Source: Gamarada debralockiae
Taxonomy: Eukaryota; Ascomycota; Leotiomycetes; Helotiales; Hyphodiscaceae
Length of the DNA stretch: 39,294 bases
Assembly: GCA_002803225.1 (NCBI GenBank)
Contig: NXFV01001952.1
Coordinates: forward strand, 1-39,294
Direction of reading: 5' to 3'
Part shown: positions 22,340-32,743 of the stretch, piece by piece
Layout: every line of letters starts with the position of its first letter
Numbering within the stretch: position 1 is the first letter of the stretch
Notes under the pieces: generated by a model
Databases searched by the model: none
What the model was told of the DNA's origin: nothing
The model's input: only the letters and a program-made list of their open reading frames with translations
Program-made: the position numbers and the translations under genes

Positions 22340-22668
22340 TCTTGTCTGACCAAGGGTGACCAGCAACTTTGCTGGGCGATATGAAAGGACAAATTTGGAA
22401 GGGGAGTGAAATGATTTTCCGTTTCGATGTGCTATTAAATGTATTGGCGATGTTGAGGCTGAGCAGCGCCATCTGCAGCAACCCTCTTTGCGCAGAATCT
22501 GGGCCGTTTTGGGAGACGTCGAAGTAATTGCAAGATATTAGATATTCAATGATTGTGATTGTGAACGATTGACCATTGGTGTACGCGCCGAAGAAACTTT
22601 TCGTGACTATTTAATTGTTATGAACAATTGCGGATATCATCGAAGCGGAAAGACTCCTTAGAAATGGC

Positions 22669-23610
22669 TCATTTTATGTGAACGATTGGACTTTCTTGAA
22701 ATCCGGGGCTTCGACCCATACATGCCGCCCAGCTCCCTCCAGGCTCTGGGAATCGAACCTCCGTTCCCTTGGTTATACAAAGAACTTTCTGTTCCGCTTT
22801 TCTGCCAGATTCGTCAATGCTTTCCTTAGAATCAATGACCTGGAATGGGTAATTTGCCAGAAACGTTTCCTCGTGAGCTACGTAACTTGCAAAGTTCCGC
22901 GCCCTCGTGCGGGTATCCACAAGGAAACCATCTTGATGATACTCTAGCCATTTATCGAGGGTAAAAAACTGTGAAAGCTTCGAGATACTGTGAACCATAA
23001 GATCGATCGTCGGCGCTTCTGATGAGTCGGCGTACAATACTTCATTTTCGGGGGAGGTAACATGGTCATCATAGGCACTGCGGATGATGTTAGTATTCAA
23101 GTTACAAAAGAGAAAGCCTGCTCATTCAAACGAGTATTAAGATTGAGAGCTTTCTGTAATTGAATGCTCTTGTGAGGGTATTGATTATTGTCTCACCTGT
23201 TCATATCCAACAACCACAAGCTTAATGAAGGGTGACGAAGCCGAAATGCCTCCCCATCCCGCGCCCATAACATCCAAATGGCAAAGATCCATACTACCCA
23301 GTAAGTATGGTCCCAATCTTCCGCTAAAACGCTCCAATTAAGGGGTAATGATTCGTCCTGATCTTCCAAGATCATTTCCACTACGGCTGTATATATGTCG
23401 AAGTAGTTGGTGTGAAGCCATTCAAATGCGCTGTCGAGAGATAATAGCTCGACACGAGGAGACTCTAGGCCTGGTCTACGCAGAGTCGGACTGAAGGTAC
23501 TACACGCGGCACCAAAAGCGCTGGCAAACTGTGAGCTGACCGTAGAGAGAATCGAGAGTTGGCTCTTCGTGTACTCAAAGGCCGTTCTTTGATTTGCGTT
23601 CCTGGGTTCA
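22669..23610 (-). CDS. Hypothetical protein, unrecognised, 5' end unresolved
   Basis: Two exons are supported: 23610-23197 and 23077-22669. A 119-bp intron (GTGAGA...CCGCAG) joins LSLWLLDMNS to AYDDHVTSPE in frame. The acceptor CATACAG before 23610 implies an upstream exon that I could not place within about 250 bp. The protein is mostly helical and acidic: FEYTKSQLSILSTVSSQFAS, LDSAFEWLHTNYFDIYTAVV, a Trp-rich LAEDWDHTYWVVWIFAIWM segment (possibly one membrane span or buried helix), and KLSQFFTLDKWLEYHQDGF. I do not recognise the family. It shares orientation with the SET gene upstream, about 250 bp away. A tRNA-like B box inside it at about 22750 is coding sequence. Confidence 0.5.
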
Positions 23611-23861
23611 CTGTATGATATTAGTAATCATTCACATCGGTTGAGCAATTCAAAATCTCAGAAAATCCCGACCCAGGCAATAGACTACGAATCGCTCATT
23701 CCCGTTCAGCGAGTCAATTCGAGGGCATCGGGGGCATACCAAGGGTTCTGAAACACTCTCCTGATTCACTGAAACAGCATGAATGATTGATATATCATAT
23801 CTTCATCAGCCTGATGCCCCCATACAGTGGGAGGTGCCCGAACTGACTAAGACTCGCTCAA

Positions 23862-25206
23862 TCACTCATTTGTCTCCAACAACCCCAACAAAAATGTGCT
23901 GCTCAACAGGAAGCACTGATCCACAGCAAATTGTTCATTCGAAGTGAGCGTCTTGAAATACACAGGCTGCAATTTGAAAGAACAATCGAAAATGAGTAAC
24001 TTACCGACGACTTCCACAGGAAGCAGTGATCCTATCATGCTCTGATACCAATTTAGCATTCAAAATCTGTAGAGTCATCAAGATAGCTCTCGACAAAGGA
24101 CTTTCGAATACATCTGGATCGCTCTCAGGGCAGTAATCTGGATGGTGCAGCAAGTACTTTCTCTCGCGTTTATTCGCCACCATGCAAATAACTAAGTCAA
24201 TTAGGCCCTTTGCGTCCTCTGGATCCATTTTCTTTTGGACTGCAAACATGAACTCCTCTTCGGGCAACATAGGAATCACGTGGCAATTTTGTGACCGTCG
24301 CAGTGCCAGAGCATCCGCTCCAGGTTTCAACTTCAGATTCACAACATCCCGATCCAGTTCTGGAGTGGCTGCAAGAATAAAGCCATACCCCACAAGAAGC
24401 TCGCTGTTGGATTTGTTGCCGTAGTAGTTGAAGATCTGATCGTTCTTTCGGATGGGACCTCTATTTGATAGAGTGAACACTCCTGAGGCTGGATCTGGGG
24501 TCCAGTTGACGTTGTTGAAACCATTATGGTTTCCGATATCCATAACTGGAAGAAGAACTGAGAATTTGTCGTTCCTGACATGATCCGCATGATCTGGGAC
24601 GAGCTCATCTGGAATCGTCAAGGACGGTCTGAAACTTCTGCTCCCGAATATGCTGGCCGCCCATTTGTAAAGACTGCACGTGTATTGTTCTCTATTTTCG
24701 AAGCCTAGAAGAAGAGCAGCACCCTTTTCCCACTCATCCTCCCACAGGTCCGTTCTTTTCCTGATTGCAGGTTCGGCATTCGTTCCATCGAGGTATCTTT
24801 GATCTTCTTCAGGCCACAGAGCTGGGATACTGCTTGGTTTGTCGGGTTGTGGCAGAAGTCGAATGTAATGCCACCAAAAGGATCTTTCTCTTAGGAGATA
24901 TTGCTGCAAGAGGAAGAAATGGCCAATGATATTGGGGTTTTCGGGTGCTAGAGCATCCAGGAAAGCTTGAGGAAGTGGAGCACTGGTATGGCGAGCGAAA
25001 CCGGACGCATCAACTGCGTTGAGATATGAAAGCGTGACTCCATATGAACAATTGACAAGCTTTATTGCTGAAGGTATGTCTTTGCGGGCGCGGAATGACA
25101 ATCCTGTCGTAGAGTCCTGGTAGACTTCGACGTCTGGATGAAGAGAAGTACCTAAGCCACTCGCCCAAAGTAGCAGTCCTTCAATCGTTGACTTAGTTTG
25201 GAACAT
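23862..25206 (-). CDS. SET-domain protein lysine methyltransferase
   Basis: ATG 25206 (MFQTKSTIEGLLLWASGLG) matches the usual start of RKM/SETD3-SETD6-type SET proteins, ahead of HPDVEVYQDSTTGLSFRARKDIP and TLSYLNAVD. An insert separates this from the SET core: LLPVMDIGNHNGFNNVNW with the NHN substrate/AdoMet motif, then FNYYGNKSNSELLVGYGF with the catalytic Tyr region. These enzymes methylate lysines of ribosomal and other non-histone proteins using S-adenosylmethionine; the substrate here is unknown. Exon 1 reads uninterrupted to TAA-type closure at 24001 (401 aa). The 3' end is unclear. A donor GTATCA at about 24051, spliced in phase 0 to CAG|CCTGTG at about 23970, adds a coding-like tail (PVYFKTLTSNEQFAVDQ...) ending at 23862. 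The better-looking GTAAGT donor near 24004 gives another short tail. Confidence 0.85.
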
Positions 25207-25723
25207 TTTGGTATGGATCAAAAACGACACCACGATTTCTTCACAAGTCAAGGACCGACGTGACCAGGACTTCTCTATGATATGGATTTACAGATCCCAG
25301 TCATAGGGAACTTCTCTGCTAATCCCACTTCTGACAACTAACGCAATCGCTGGAATGCTGCGAAGGATTGAAAACTGCTTGAAATGCTGGCGCCGGATGA
25401 GAACGGTAGAAACTTTCGAAGGGAGAATGGCTGGATAATTACACACCTGCGTCAACACATCAAAACACACAGACAGCAAAAATATGATCACTAAGCAGAG
25501 GTGCTGTATCCACCCGATCTAAAACAGCCCAGTCTTTCAGAAATATCAAGTCACTTGCCCGAGGCGTTCTGTCCGTCGTTTCTTGTTTTGGGTATTTAAC
25601 CGTGGCACGTAATATGAAGTCTTCTCCCTACTATTTTAGTAGATCAGTTAGCAATCTTCACTAAGATGGGCTCACTCCCTGCAGAGGAATTTGATTGAGG
25701 TCTGCACACACCAAATACTCAAC
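25207..25723. other. Intergenic, shared upstream region of SET gene and hydrolase relic
   Basis: About 500 bp between divergent units. No coding signal, repeat or RNA gene was seen. It presumably contains the SET gene promoter on the minus strand. Confidence 0.45.
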
Positions 25724-26638
25724 ATGGCATCAACGACCTTCGACAAGAAGCCTCTCTGTAGCCAAACCCCCCAATTACCACTCAAATCGCATACTTCCTG
25801 CAATTGTGGGGTTTGAAGATAGGAGCCTCTCTCGGATTTGCAATCACACGACTCCTCCGGCCGACTCCAACAGAGCTCCGACCAGCAATCGTGAAGGCCT
25901 ATCCGTGTCACCCTCATCTGCGAAATCGAATCTTCGTGCCCAGATCCCACAAAGCTGGTGCCCCTATACCTCGATGTACATGGCAGCGGTTTCGCTCTCT
26001 GCGATTCTGAATTCGATGACCAATTCTGCTCCACCTTTGCCAACAGATTGATTCCACGTCCTAGTTGTGGAGCATTGAATACGGCACGGCTCCTCTGAGC
26101 AGATTTCCAGGACCGCCGACCGATGTGGTAGCAATCGCACCAGTTGCAATTGAAGACGGGAGTCTGCCGGTCGATAAATCGCGTGTAGTCTTAGGCGGAT
26201 TTAGTGTCGGTGGGAATCTGTGTCTGTCTGCGGCGCAGATGCCAGGCTTGAAGGACAAAGTGAATGGCGTTGTGGCTTGGTATCCAGTTGCGGACCTCAC
26301 CCTTACACCAGCAGAGAAGCAAGCATCGAGACCATACCGAAATGCGAAAGACACGGACGATTTGAAGGATTGGGGTCCAGTATGGAATTGGGGATACATA
26401 CGGCCAGGGCAGAATATCAGAGATCCGTTCCTGAGCGTGAGATTCGCAAAGAAGGAAAATCTCACACAATGGACCTATATGGTTGGAGCAGAGTACGGCA
26501 TGTTGGCCAACGAGGCATGGCAGACGATTTTCAATATTGCAGGCTTGGAAAGTGGCAGAAGAGATGCGCCTGACGAGGACAGATGAGATGATCGAGAAGG
26601 TCGGGGAGTGGCTATTTAAAGGACCTCTTGCCAGGTGA
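25724..26638 (+). pseudogene. Alpha/beta-hydrolase (HSL/esterase type) pseudogene
   Basis: Starts at ATG 25724 (MASTTFDKKPL). The frame is lost near 25765, where LQLWGLKIGASLGFAITRLL continues in the next frame. It shifts again near 25972, before LDVHGSGFALCDSEFDDQFC, and again near 26050 before SIEYGTAPLSRFPGPP. The frame then runs to 26586 and shifts once more near 26565 to give DEMIEKVGEWLFK, ending at about 26638. HGSGF corresponds to the HGGG oxyanion motif of hormone-sensitive-lipase-type esterases, and GGFSVGGN is the GxSxG nucleophile elbow, so the catalytic Ser motif survives. AEYGMLANEAW corresponds to the acid region but has G where Asp is expected (AEYDML). At least four shifts make one long intact protein impossible. 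The family acts on ester bonds of small molecules; this copy is likely dead. Confidence 0.78.
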
Positions 26639-26944
26639 TGGAATTGCAGAATGACAAATATGCAATAGGCCCCGAAAACCTCGAGTTATATAACAGCCTC
26701 GTACCCAGTGGTATTCCGACACGGTTGAGTGGCAGCCTCGCTAACAAGGCTGTCACAACTTTCGCTTCAAAACAAGGCTTCGTGCAGAAAGTGGCGTGAT
26801 GCGACGACATCGTACCATAGCTGGGCCAAGTGTTTAACGGAGAGTGCTTCCGAATATTAGCTGTTTTCTGCTACGTCAATATAAATACCCGGTTTTCTCG
26901 GATTGCCAAAAGCCTTGCAGTCCGCATTTCGCACTTCACAAAGA
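26639..26944. other. Promoter region of the trehalose phosphorylase gene
   Basis: About 300 bp with no gene. It holds a TATA-like box near its right end and separates the hydrolase relic from ccg-9. Confidence 0.5.
26880..26887 (+). promoter_or_regulatory. TATA-like box of the trehalose phosphorylase gene
   Basis: TATAAATA lies about 58-65 bp upstream of the ATG at 26945, a plausible core-promoter position for a strongly regulated fungal gene. This is a motif match only. Confidence 0.4.
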
Positions 26945-29376
26945 ATGACGCCCTCCACCCCCAAACACAGCTTCGGCTTTCTAACAAATCAGACAAACCC
27001 GACAGGTCAGGAGAAACAAGATTCCCAGATGTCGAGTCACAGCAGCCTCCTCCGTCCTGTGATCAACGATGCGGCTCATCAACAGGGAGGACCTATCACA
27101 CCTCCAGCTCGAGAACCGACACCATTGCGATTAGCTCCCAAGACCTTGAAACCCTACGTGCGAGCCTTCCTGGCGTTCAAACATGGGCACGATTTCCAGA
27201 GCCGTGCTTCCATCCATCGGGCTCGCCGTCGGAGTGAACTTGCAGAGAAGGAAGGAATCTTTGCTGCTGCTGCCCTCAAGGTCATTAATACCCTCTTCCA
27301 AAATCCAAATTCTACTCTGATTTAACAAACGCAGCCTCACTGGGTCGGAATCTCCGCTGTCTTCAATGGTGCCCCCACTGCCATGGTAGCGATTGCCATC
27401 CACGATGGGGTCTACCTCGTCGATTTCTGCGTGCAACCCGTTGACTTGCCCAGCAAGCAGACAAGCCAAGATGGTATCGCGGACTATGTGATCGAGAAAA
27501 TGGAGGATTTCCAGCAAAAAAACGGGTGTAAATTCATTGGTGCGGGCATTCCGTATGATCTGACAGAGAAGAGTCCGAAATTGTGCTCGAGATTGTGGTT
27601 GGAACTCGACGTTGTGCCCATTTCGATTGCGCCGCAGCTTGAGGGCCACCAGAAGGATACCAAGGAGATCACATTTTGGGATTCGAAGCTTGTGGATGAA
27701 CAGGCTGATTCGATGGCGAGGAAGTGCATTATGAATTTCGGTCCCAGTCTTGCACCATTGCTTCAAGTTGGTTTCAGAGGACTCGTCGGAGTTGACGCGG
27801 GTTTCCAGACTCGTTTGCTCACTGCTGAAGATTACAAGAAATCATGCAGTGCCGCGACATGGGATGCAGCAATGAAATATATAACGTCTCTCACGCAAAA
27901 GAAAACTAAGATAGCTTTCTTCAGCAGCACCCCACAAGGCGGCGGAGTAGCTCTTATGAGACATGCTCTTGTTCGTTTTGCGAGGGTGATGGGTGTTGAT
28001 CTGGCTTGGTACGCCAACAAATGACCAAACATAGTGATTTTCAGCTAATTGCATGGCTAGGTACGTACCAAAGCCAAGTCCAGGTGTCTTCCGAATCACG
28101 AAAACGATGCACAATATCCTTCAAGGAGTCAGCAAACCGCATGAAATCATCAGTGCCGAAGAGAAGATGATGTTGGTCGAGTGGATCGAAGAGAATGCAG
28201 ATCGATATTGGCTTTCCCCTGGTGGACCATTGAGACCTCCGGAAGAAGGCGGAGCAGATGTCATAATCGTGAGTATATCTGTGAGAGATTCCGTGACGTT
28301 TCTAATACAGACAGATCGACGACCCGCAAATGCCGGGCCTCATTCCGATGATCAAGAGAGTAGCCCCAAACAGACCAGTCCTGTATCGCAGTCACATCCA
28401 GATCCGTACCGACTTGGTCGCGCAAGAAGGGACACCACAGTCGGATATTTGGCAGTTCCTGTGGAACAAGATTCGGCATGCCGATATGTTCATCAGTCAT
28501 CCGATCCCATCTTTCGTGCCTGAGAATGTCCCGAACGCAGAAGTGTCATACATGCCTGCGGCAACAGATTGGCTTGATGGGCTTAACAAAGACCTTGATG
28601 ACTGGGACCTGCAATACTACGGACACTTGTACAACCAGCAATGCCACGAGCTGGGAATGACCGAGTTGAAATGGCCTGCCAAGAAATACTTCATCCAAAT
28701 CGCGCGCTTCGACCCAGCAAAAGGCATTCCAGACGTCGTAGAATCCTACGCTGAATTTCGGCTTCTCCTCTCCCGTCACGCCTCTGAAATTGACCCTCCG
28801 CAACTCGTGATATGTGGCAACGGCTCCATCGATGACCCTGATGGAACAATAATCTACGATCAAACCATGTCCCATATCGAAACCCGCTTCCCACATCTCC
28901 TCCCTTCCATCTCCGTTATGCGTCTCGCACCTAACGACCAACTCCTCAATACACTACTTTCCGCTTCGCACGTCGTCCTCCAACTCTCCACCCGCGAAGG
29001 ATTCGAGGTCAAAGTATCCGAAGCACTCCACAAAGGCAAGCCCGTCATCGCGACCAACACCGGTGGTATTCCGCTGCAAATGCAACATGGCAAGAATGGC
29101 TTCCTGGTCGAGCCTGGAGATTGGAAGACTGTGGGAAAGCATTTGCTAGAGCTATATACCGACGAAGCGCTGTATGAGAAGATAGCAACGTATGCGAAGA
29201 ACAGTGTAAGTGATGAGGTAGGCACCGTAGGCAACGCTTTGAATTGGTTCTATCTGGCGGATAAATGGGCCAATGGTAAGGGTGTGGTGCCAGCTGAGAG
29301 ATGGGTGAATGACTTGGCGAGAGAGGAGGCAGGGTTCCCATACGGGGAGAAGGAGAATATGATACCTAGATTTTAG
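26945..29376 (+). CDS. ccg-9: Trehalose phosphorylase/synthase, CCG-9 type (GT4)
   Basis: Exons 26945-27280, 27335-28008, 28061-28268 and 28315-29376 give 759 aa in frame. Introns are 54, 52 and 46 bp; the second and third have clear branch-like CTAAT/TCTAAT and YAG ends. ATG 26945 (MTPSTPKHSFGF) is the first in frame. The protein matches fungal clock-controlled gene-9/trehalose phosphorylases, which interconvert trehalose plus phosphate with glucose and glucose 1-phosphate in the cytosol. Visible marks: HWVGISAVFNGAPTAMVAIA near the start, FFSSTPQGGGVALMRHALV (donor-side Gly-rich loop of a GT-B fold), YRSHIQIRTD, IARFDPAKGIPDVVESY with Arg/Lys near 537/542, and TREGFEVKVSEALHKGKP carrying the EX7E pair (about E634 and E642). 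It is complete with no damage. Trehalose handling ties it to stress tolerance, spores and, in Neurospora, clock control. Opposite-strand open frames here are shadows. Confidence 0.95.
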
Positions 29377-29940
29377 AGATATGTGAATCTAGACTTTGAT
29401 GATTCTTTTGTGGTCTTTTGTTAGGGTTCAATGGCAGGTTTGCCTGGGAATAAGATTTCTTACGATACACAGGTACGGTAGCTAGTCTCCAGGAAAACCC
29501 GATATTGTCAGCTACGATCAGGATTTTCAATACATGATTTATTTGCCTTCAAAGCTACTATCACTTCTATCTCAGCGACTCAAAATCGTGACCGCCAAAT
29601 ACATTTCGCTATAAAATTTCGCAACAAATCATCAACCCACAAACTCCCTGGCTCAATGCACTCTTCCCACCTCTCGTTATAACTACTCGTTCATCAGTCA
29701 TCAGTCATTTCAATCTCCCAAAAGTTTGGACTTACAGGAAAGACATTCTTACTCAAACCAAACTCAATTTCGATTTCTACCACCAGTTAAATCATTTCCC
29801 ATCATTCGGCCTTTGTGCTTCGCTTCTGCCTCCGTTCTCGTCAACCTCTGCTCCGACTCCCGTTGCGGTAATTCTGAAGCCGTTGTTATATTTGTTTTGA
29901 CCTCATCTTTGATTCCTTTGGTTCTCTTGGGACTGGAAGG
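29377..29940. other. Intergenic between ccg-9 and the AT-hook relic
   Basis: About 560 bp where the two units converge. A 72-codon frame (29726-29944, +) is Ser/Phe-rich and unrecognised. No repeat or RNA gene was seen. Confidence 0.45.
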
Positions 29941-30790
29941 CTAAGCTTGCCTTCCCTGTGAAGTTTCTCCTTTCTTTGGCCGGCCTCGCCCTCGTTTCAG
30001 TTATTCCGGCGCTACCACTTGCTCGGTGACCTCCGCAGCATCATTTGGCCCCTCCAGAACCGGTGCTACTGGACTCGATGAAAGAGCTTCTCTCTTCTCA
30101 AACTCACGTGTCAACTCTTTAAGAGTGGTAGACTGCTTCCGAGCTTCCTTCGAAGGTCTTCCTCGCTTTCGCTTCTGTTTGGAGATCCTTCCGCTTCCCT
30201 TCGGGCGTCTGGAGTGTGTCCAGATGATTTTTCAGGATCTGTTATCTCGGTATCAACATTGCTCTTGGCCATATCTTTGGGTTCTTCGGGCGCCGTTGCC
30301 GTCGAGCTAGGCGTACTCTTCTCAACCTCCCGTTTCGCACTTTTCTGACTGGCTTGCATTTCCTGCGGACGCCGCTCTCCTCTTTTGCGCCTTCTTCCCA
30401 AGTTGCTGCTTTCCAAGTCCCTCAAAAGGCTTTTCGTCTCCACCCGGTTGCTCTTTTCCCTCGCCAGCCACAGTCTCTCTAGTCTTCCTCTTTTCCTCTA
30501 GCTCCCGTGTCATCTCACTTAACGCCCACCTCGGAGCTCTCGCCCGCGGCCAATCCTGCTCGATGGTAGCGATCTGAATATCGAAATAGCAGTTCCGCAA
30601 TTGAAGTAACACCTTGTTTCTTTGCAGTCCTAATCGCACAGTTTCTGCTTTGAATGCTTCGTTGTGGTCGTCGGCAAGTTTTTCCGGGTTGGAAGTATCG
30701 GTGGCGATTTCGAACTTTGGAAATGTATAAGTACCCCATTTCGGACAAAAGAAACAATAAGCCCTAAGTCAATGACCAAAGGTTACTTGC
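29941..30790 (-). pseudogene. AT-hook protein relic
   Basis: The minus strand reads in one frame from about 30790 (FCPKWGTYTFPKFEIATD, KAETVRLGLQRNKVLLQLR, WALSEMTRELEEKRKTRE) to a stop at 30322-30324. It then reads in a second frame (KREVEKSTPSSTATAPEEPK) to about 30215, then back in the first frame with KRKRGRPSKEARKQ, LKELTREFEKREAL and KRGRGRPKKGETSQ, ending at 29941. Two RGRP cores flanked by basic residues are AT-hook minor-groove DNA-binding motifs. TAA at 30001-30003 lies just before the second hook and is one C-to-T step from CAA. The pair MTRELEEKRK and LTREFEKREA suggests a duplicated module. Two compensating shifts plus a stop argue for a relic, unless unrecognised introns join the parts. 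Function would have been chromatin or AT-rich DNA binding. Confidence 0.5.
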
Positions 30791-31065
30791 AAAGGCCCTT
30801 CTCGGGCCTTTCAGCTTTATTAGAAATTATTTCAGCCAAGGGCGTTCAACCCGTTTGCAAAGTAATTTAATTATGAGAAACCAAATGAATATAATCCTTA
30901 TAGCGCCATTTTGGTATTGGCGTAAATGTATCCTTGCTTTCATTAATCCCATTAGATAAGAGAGACGTATGATGAACCCATAGAATCTTGGTTTGTGCTC
31001 ATTACCAGCTGAAATATCCACAAAGGAACCTTATTCTCTGGCCGGAAACGTGCTTCGAATAGCTC

Positions 31066-32743
31066 CTACAAGTAACCCATCCTTTGCGCTGCTTTTTCGT
31101 CCATTCCATGACAGATATTCAGATGTTGTACATAAAGCTCCTCAGTTTCGAAAACGGGCAGGTCCTTACACATTGCAAAGCCACAGTTTAGTCCCTTAAT
31201 GAAAGGAATCTTGTCCAAGTGATCTTCAAGCAAGTGGTCCAAGAGCATTTCGAAGCTTTTACACTCTGCTTGAGTTAGTTTGCAGGTCTGTTCCTCGAAG
31301 AACTTCAAAAGACTACAAATACGTTAGATAGATGTAACCAGCAAGGCTCTAGACTTATCCAAGGGGGAGGCGGAAGGATCCGAAACCCATTTTACTCAAT
31401 TCGGTGGTTGGGTTCTCTGCACGAAGGCCAGTAATTCTACCCGAGATTTAGAGGTGAAAGAAGTTCAGGAAACTATAAACAACTTACTTCATAGTAATGG
31501 TATCATTACCAGAGCAGATCCATGGGTTCATACAATCACATGTCCTCTCCCAGCTCTTTTCTTGCGCCTCAAACACGCGTTTGGCAATCATGAATGCTGA
31601 GGGTCGAATCGAAGGATTACCTTTCAGCTTTTGACTGCAGACCTTGATCATCCCTTGGTAAAACTCGTTCAAGGTTTATCCTGATTGTACTCTAGAAACA
31701 CCGACAATTCCCCCAAATAAACTTCGATTTCTGATGAAGACTTCTTACTTCGCCACTGTGCGAATCCCTTTCGATACTTGCCTGTGAGAATCGTCAAAAT
31801 GTCAAGATAAACGCAACCAAGAGAGAAGATATCAGACTTGAAATCTTGAAGGCCAGCAGATTCGACTTCAGGGGGCAACATAATTGGCGAGCTGAGCATC
31901 TGGTCCGCCGGTCGTTCCTCCCTCTATATCGTCACCTCGGAAGTGTTTGAAGACTCCAAAGGAGGCGAAGAATATATCGCTATCCTTTACAAGGATATTG
32001 GATGGCTGGATGTTTCCATGACGAATATCTTTTGCATGTGTAGGCCAATCCACTAGCCAGGCAACCAAACTATTTCCGCAAGATCGTCTGGGCGTCTGGC
32101 TCCATACATTTGTCGCTATCATTGAGCTCTTCCAAGTGGTCTTGGAGGTTGCCCTGGGCAATAGGCTCCATAATGATTCCACAATTTCGATTCTGAGGAT
32201 CGACTTCTTCGTATATCAGGATCACAGTCACAATGTGTTGGTGGCGGAGGGTTTGCTAGCTTCTAGTGACTCAAGAAGGCCACGTGCATTTTGAACTCAC
32301 GATGCCGGAAAGATTTTTCGAGCATAGGCTTTCCCGGGGTTGCATCCGCAGTCGTACGTTCCACTTTGTCGACGAGAGCAAGACTGCCGCGGCCCAACTT
32401 TCGATGCGCTTGAATGAAACTTGCCCCTCGCCGAAAATCTGATATGGACGAATTGCTATATCTGGCAAGCTTTTAGACTTGACTTCCCGAACGTATGATC
32501 TTTCGGTGTATTGGGGTACTTTCAATTCGCACGTTTCTGAATTGGCATTTGCAGGAGCTTCATCGTTACTATCCCAGAGATTGATGGCTCGGCATTCAGA
32601 AGGTGTCTCATGCTGGCTGGACCTTCCGGGACCCTATTATCGGATGAATGGACCCGTTTCGAAGGCGATTCTTTATTCAGTCCTCCGGAAAGCCGACGAG
32701 AGGAGCTACCTCCTCCCGTTGATACCATAGCACCTTGAGTCAC
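31066..32743 (-). pseudogene. Protein kinase relic with lost catalytic residues
   Basis: Minus-strand pieces in different frames follow the order of a fungal Ser/Thr kinase: a Ser-rich leader (32743-32522), YTERSYVREVKSK and YQIFGEGQVSFKRIE (32525-32271, glycine loop region), a Lys-containing AYARKIF-like stretch nearby, IRHGNIQPSNILVKD (catalytic loop), IFFASFGVFKHF (magnesium loop), YVAP/PEVESAG (APE region, broken by a one-base shift near 31890) and FKSDIFSLGCVYLDILTILTG (subdomain IX). The HRDxKxxN motif is HGNIQPSN, losing Asp and Lys, and DFG is SFG, so catalysis is not expected. More shifts occur near 32270 and 31680. Downstream pieces NPSIRPSAFMIAKRVF (31672-31484) and a Cys/His pair segment (CGFAMC...H....H, 31308-31066) may be the C-terminus. 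The outer ends are uncertain. Confidence 0.65.

Noticed and set aside
22738..22775. tRNA B-box-like GGTTCGATTCC on the minus strand
   Set aside because: The flanks do not pair into a T stem, no A box lies at the right distance, and the sequence is in frame within the 22669-23610 gene.
28546..29341. Long minus-strand frames opposite ccg-9
   Set aside because: They are shadows of the strongly conserved plus-strand GT4 exon.
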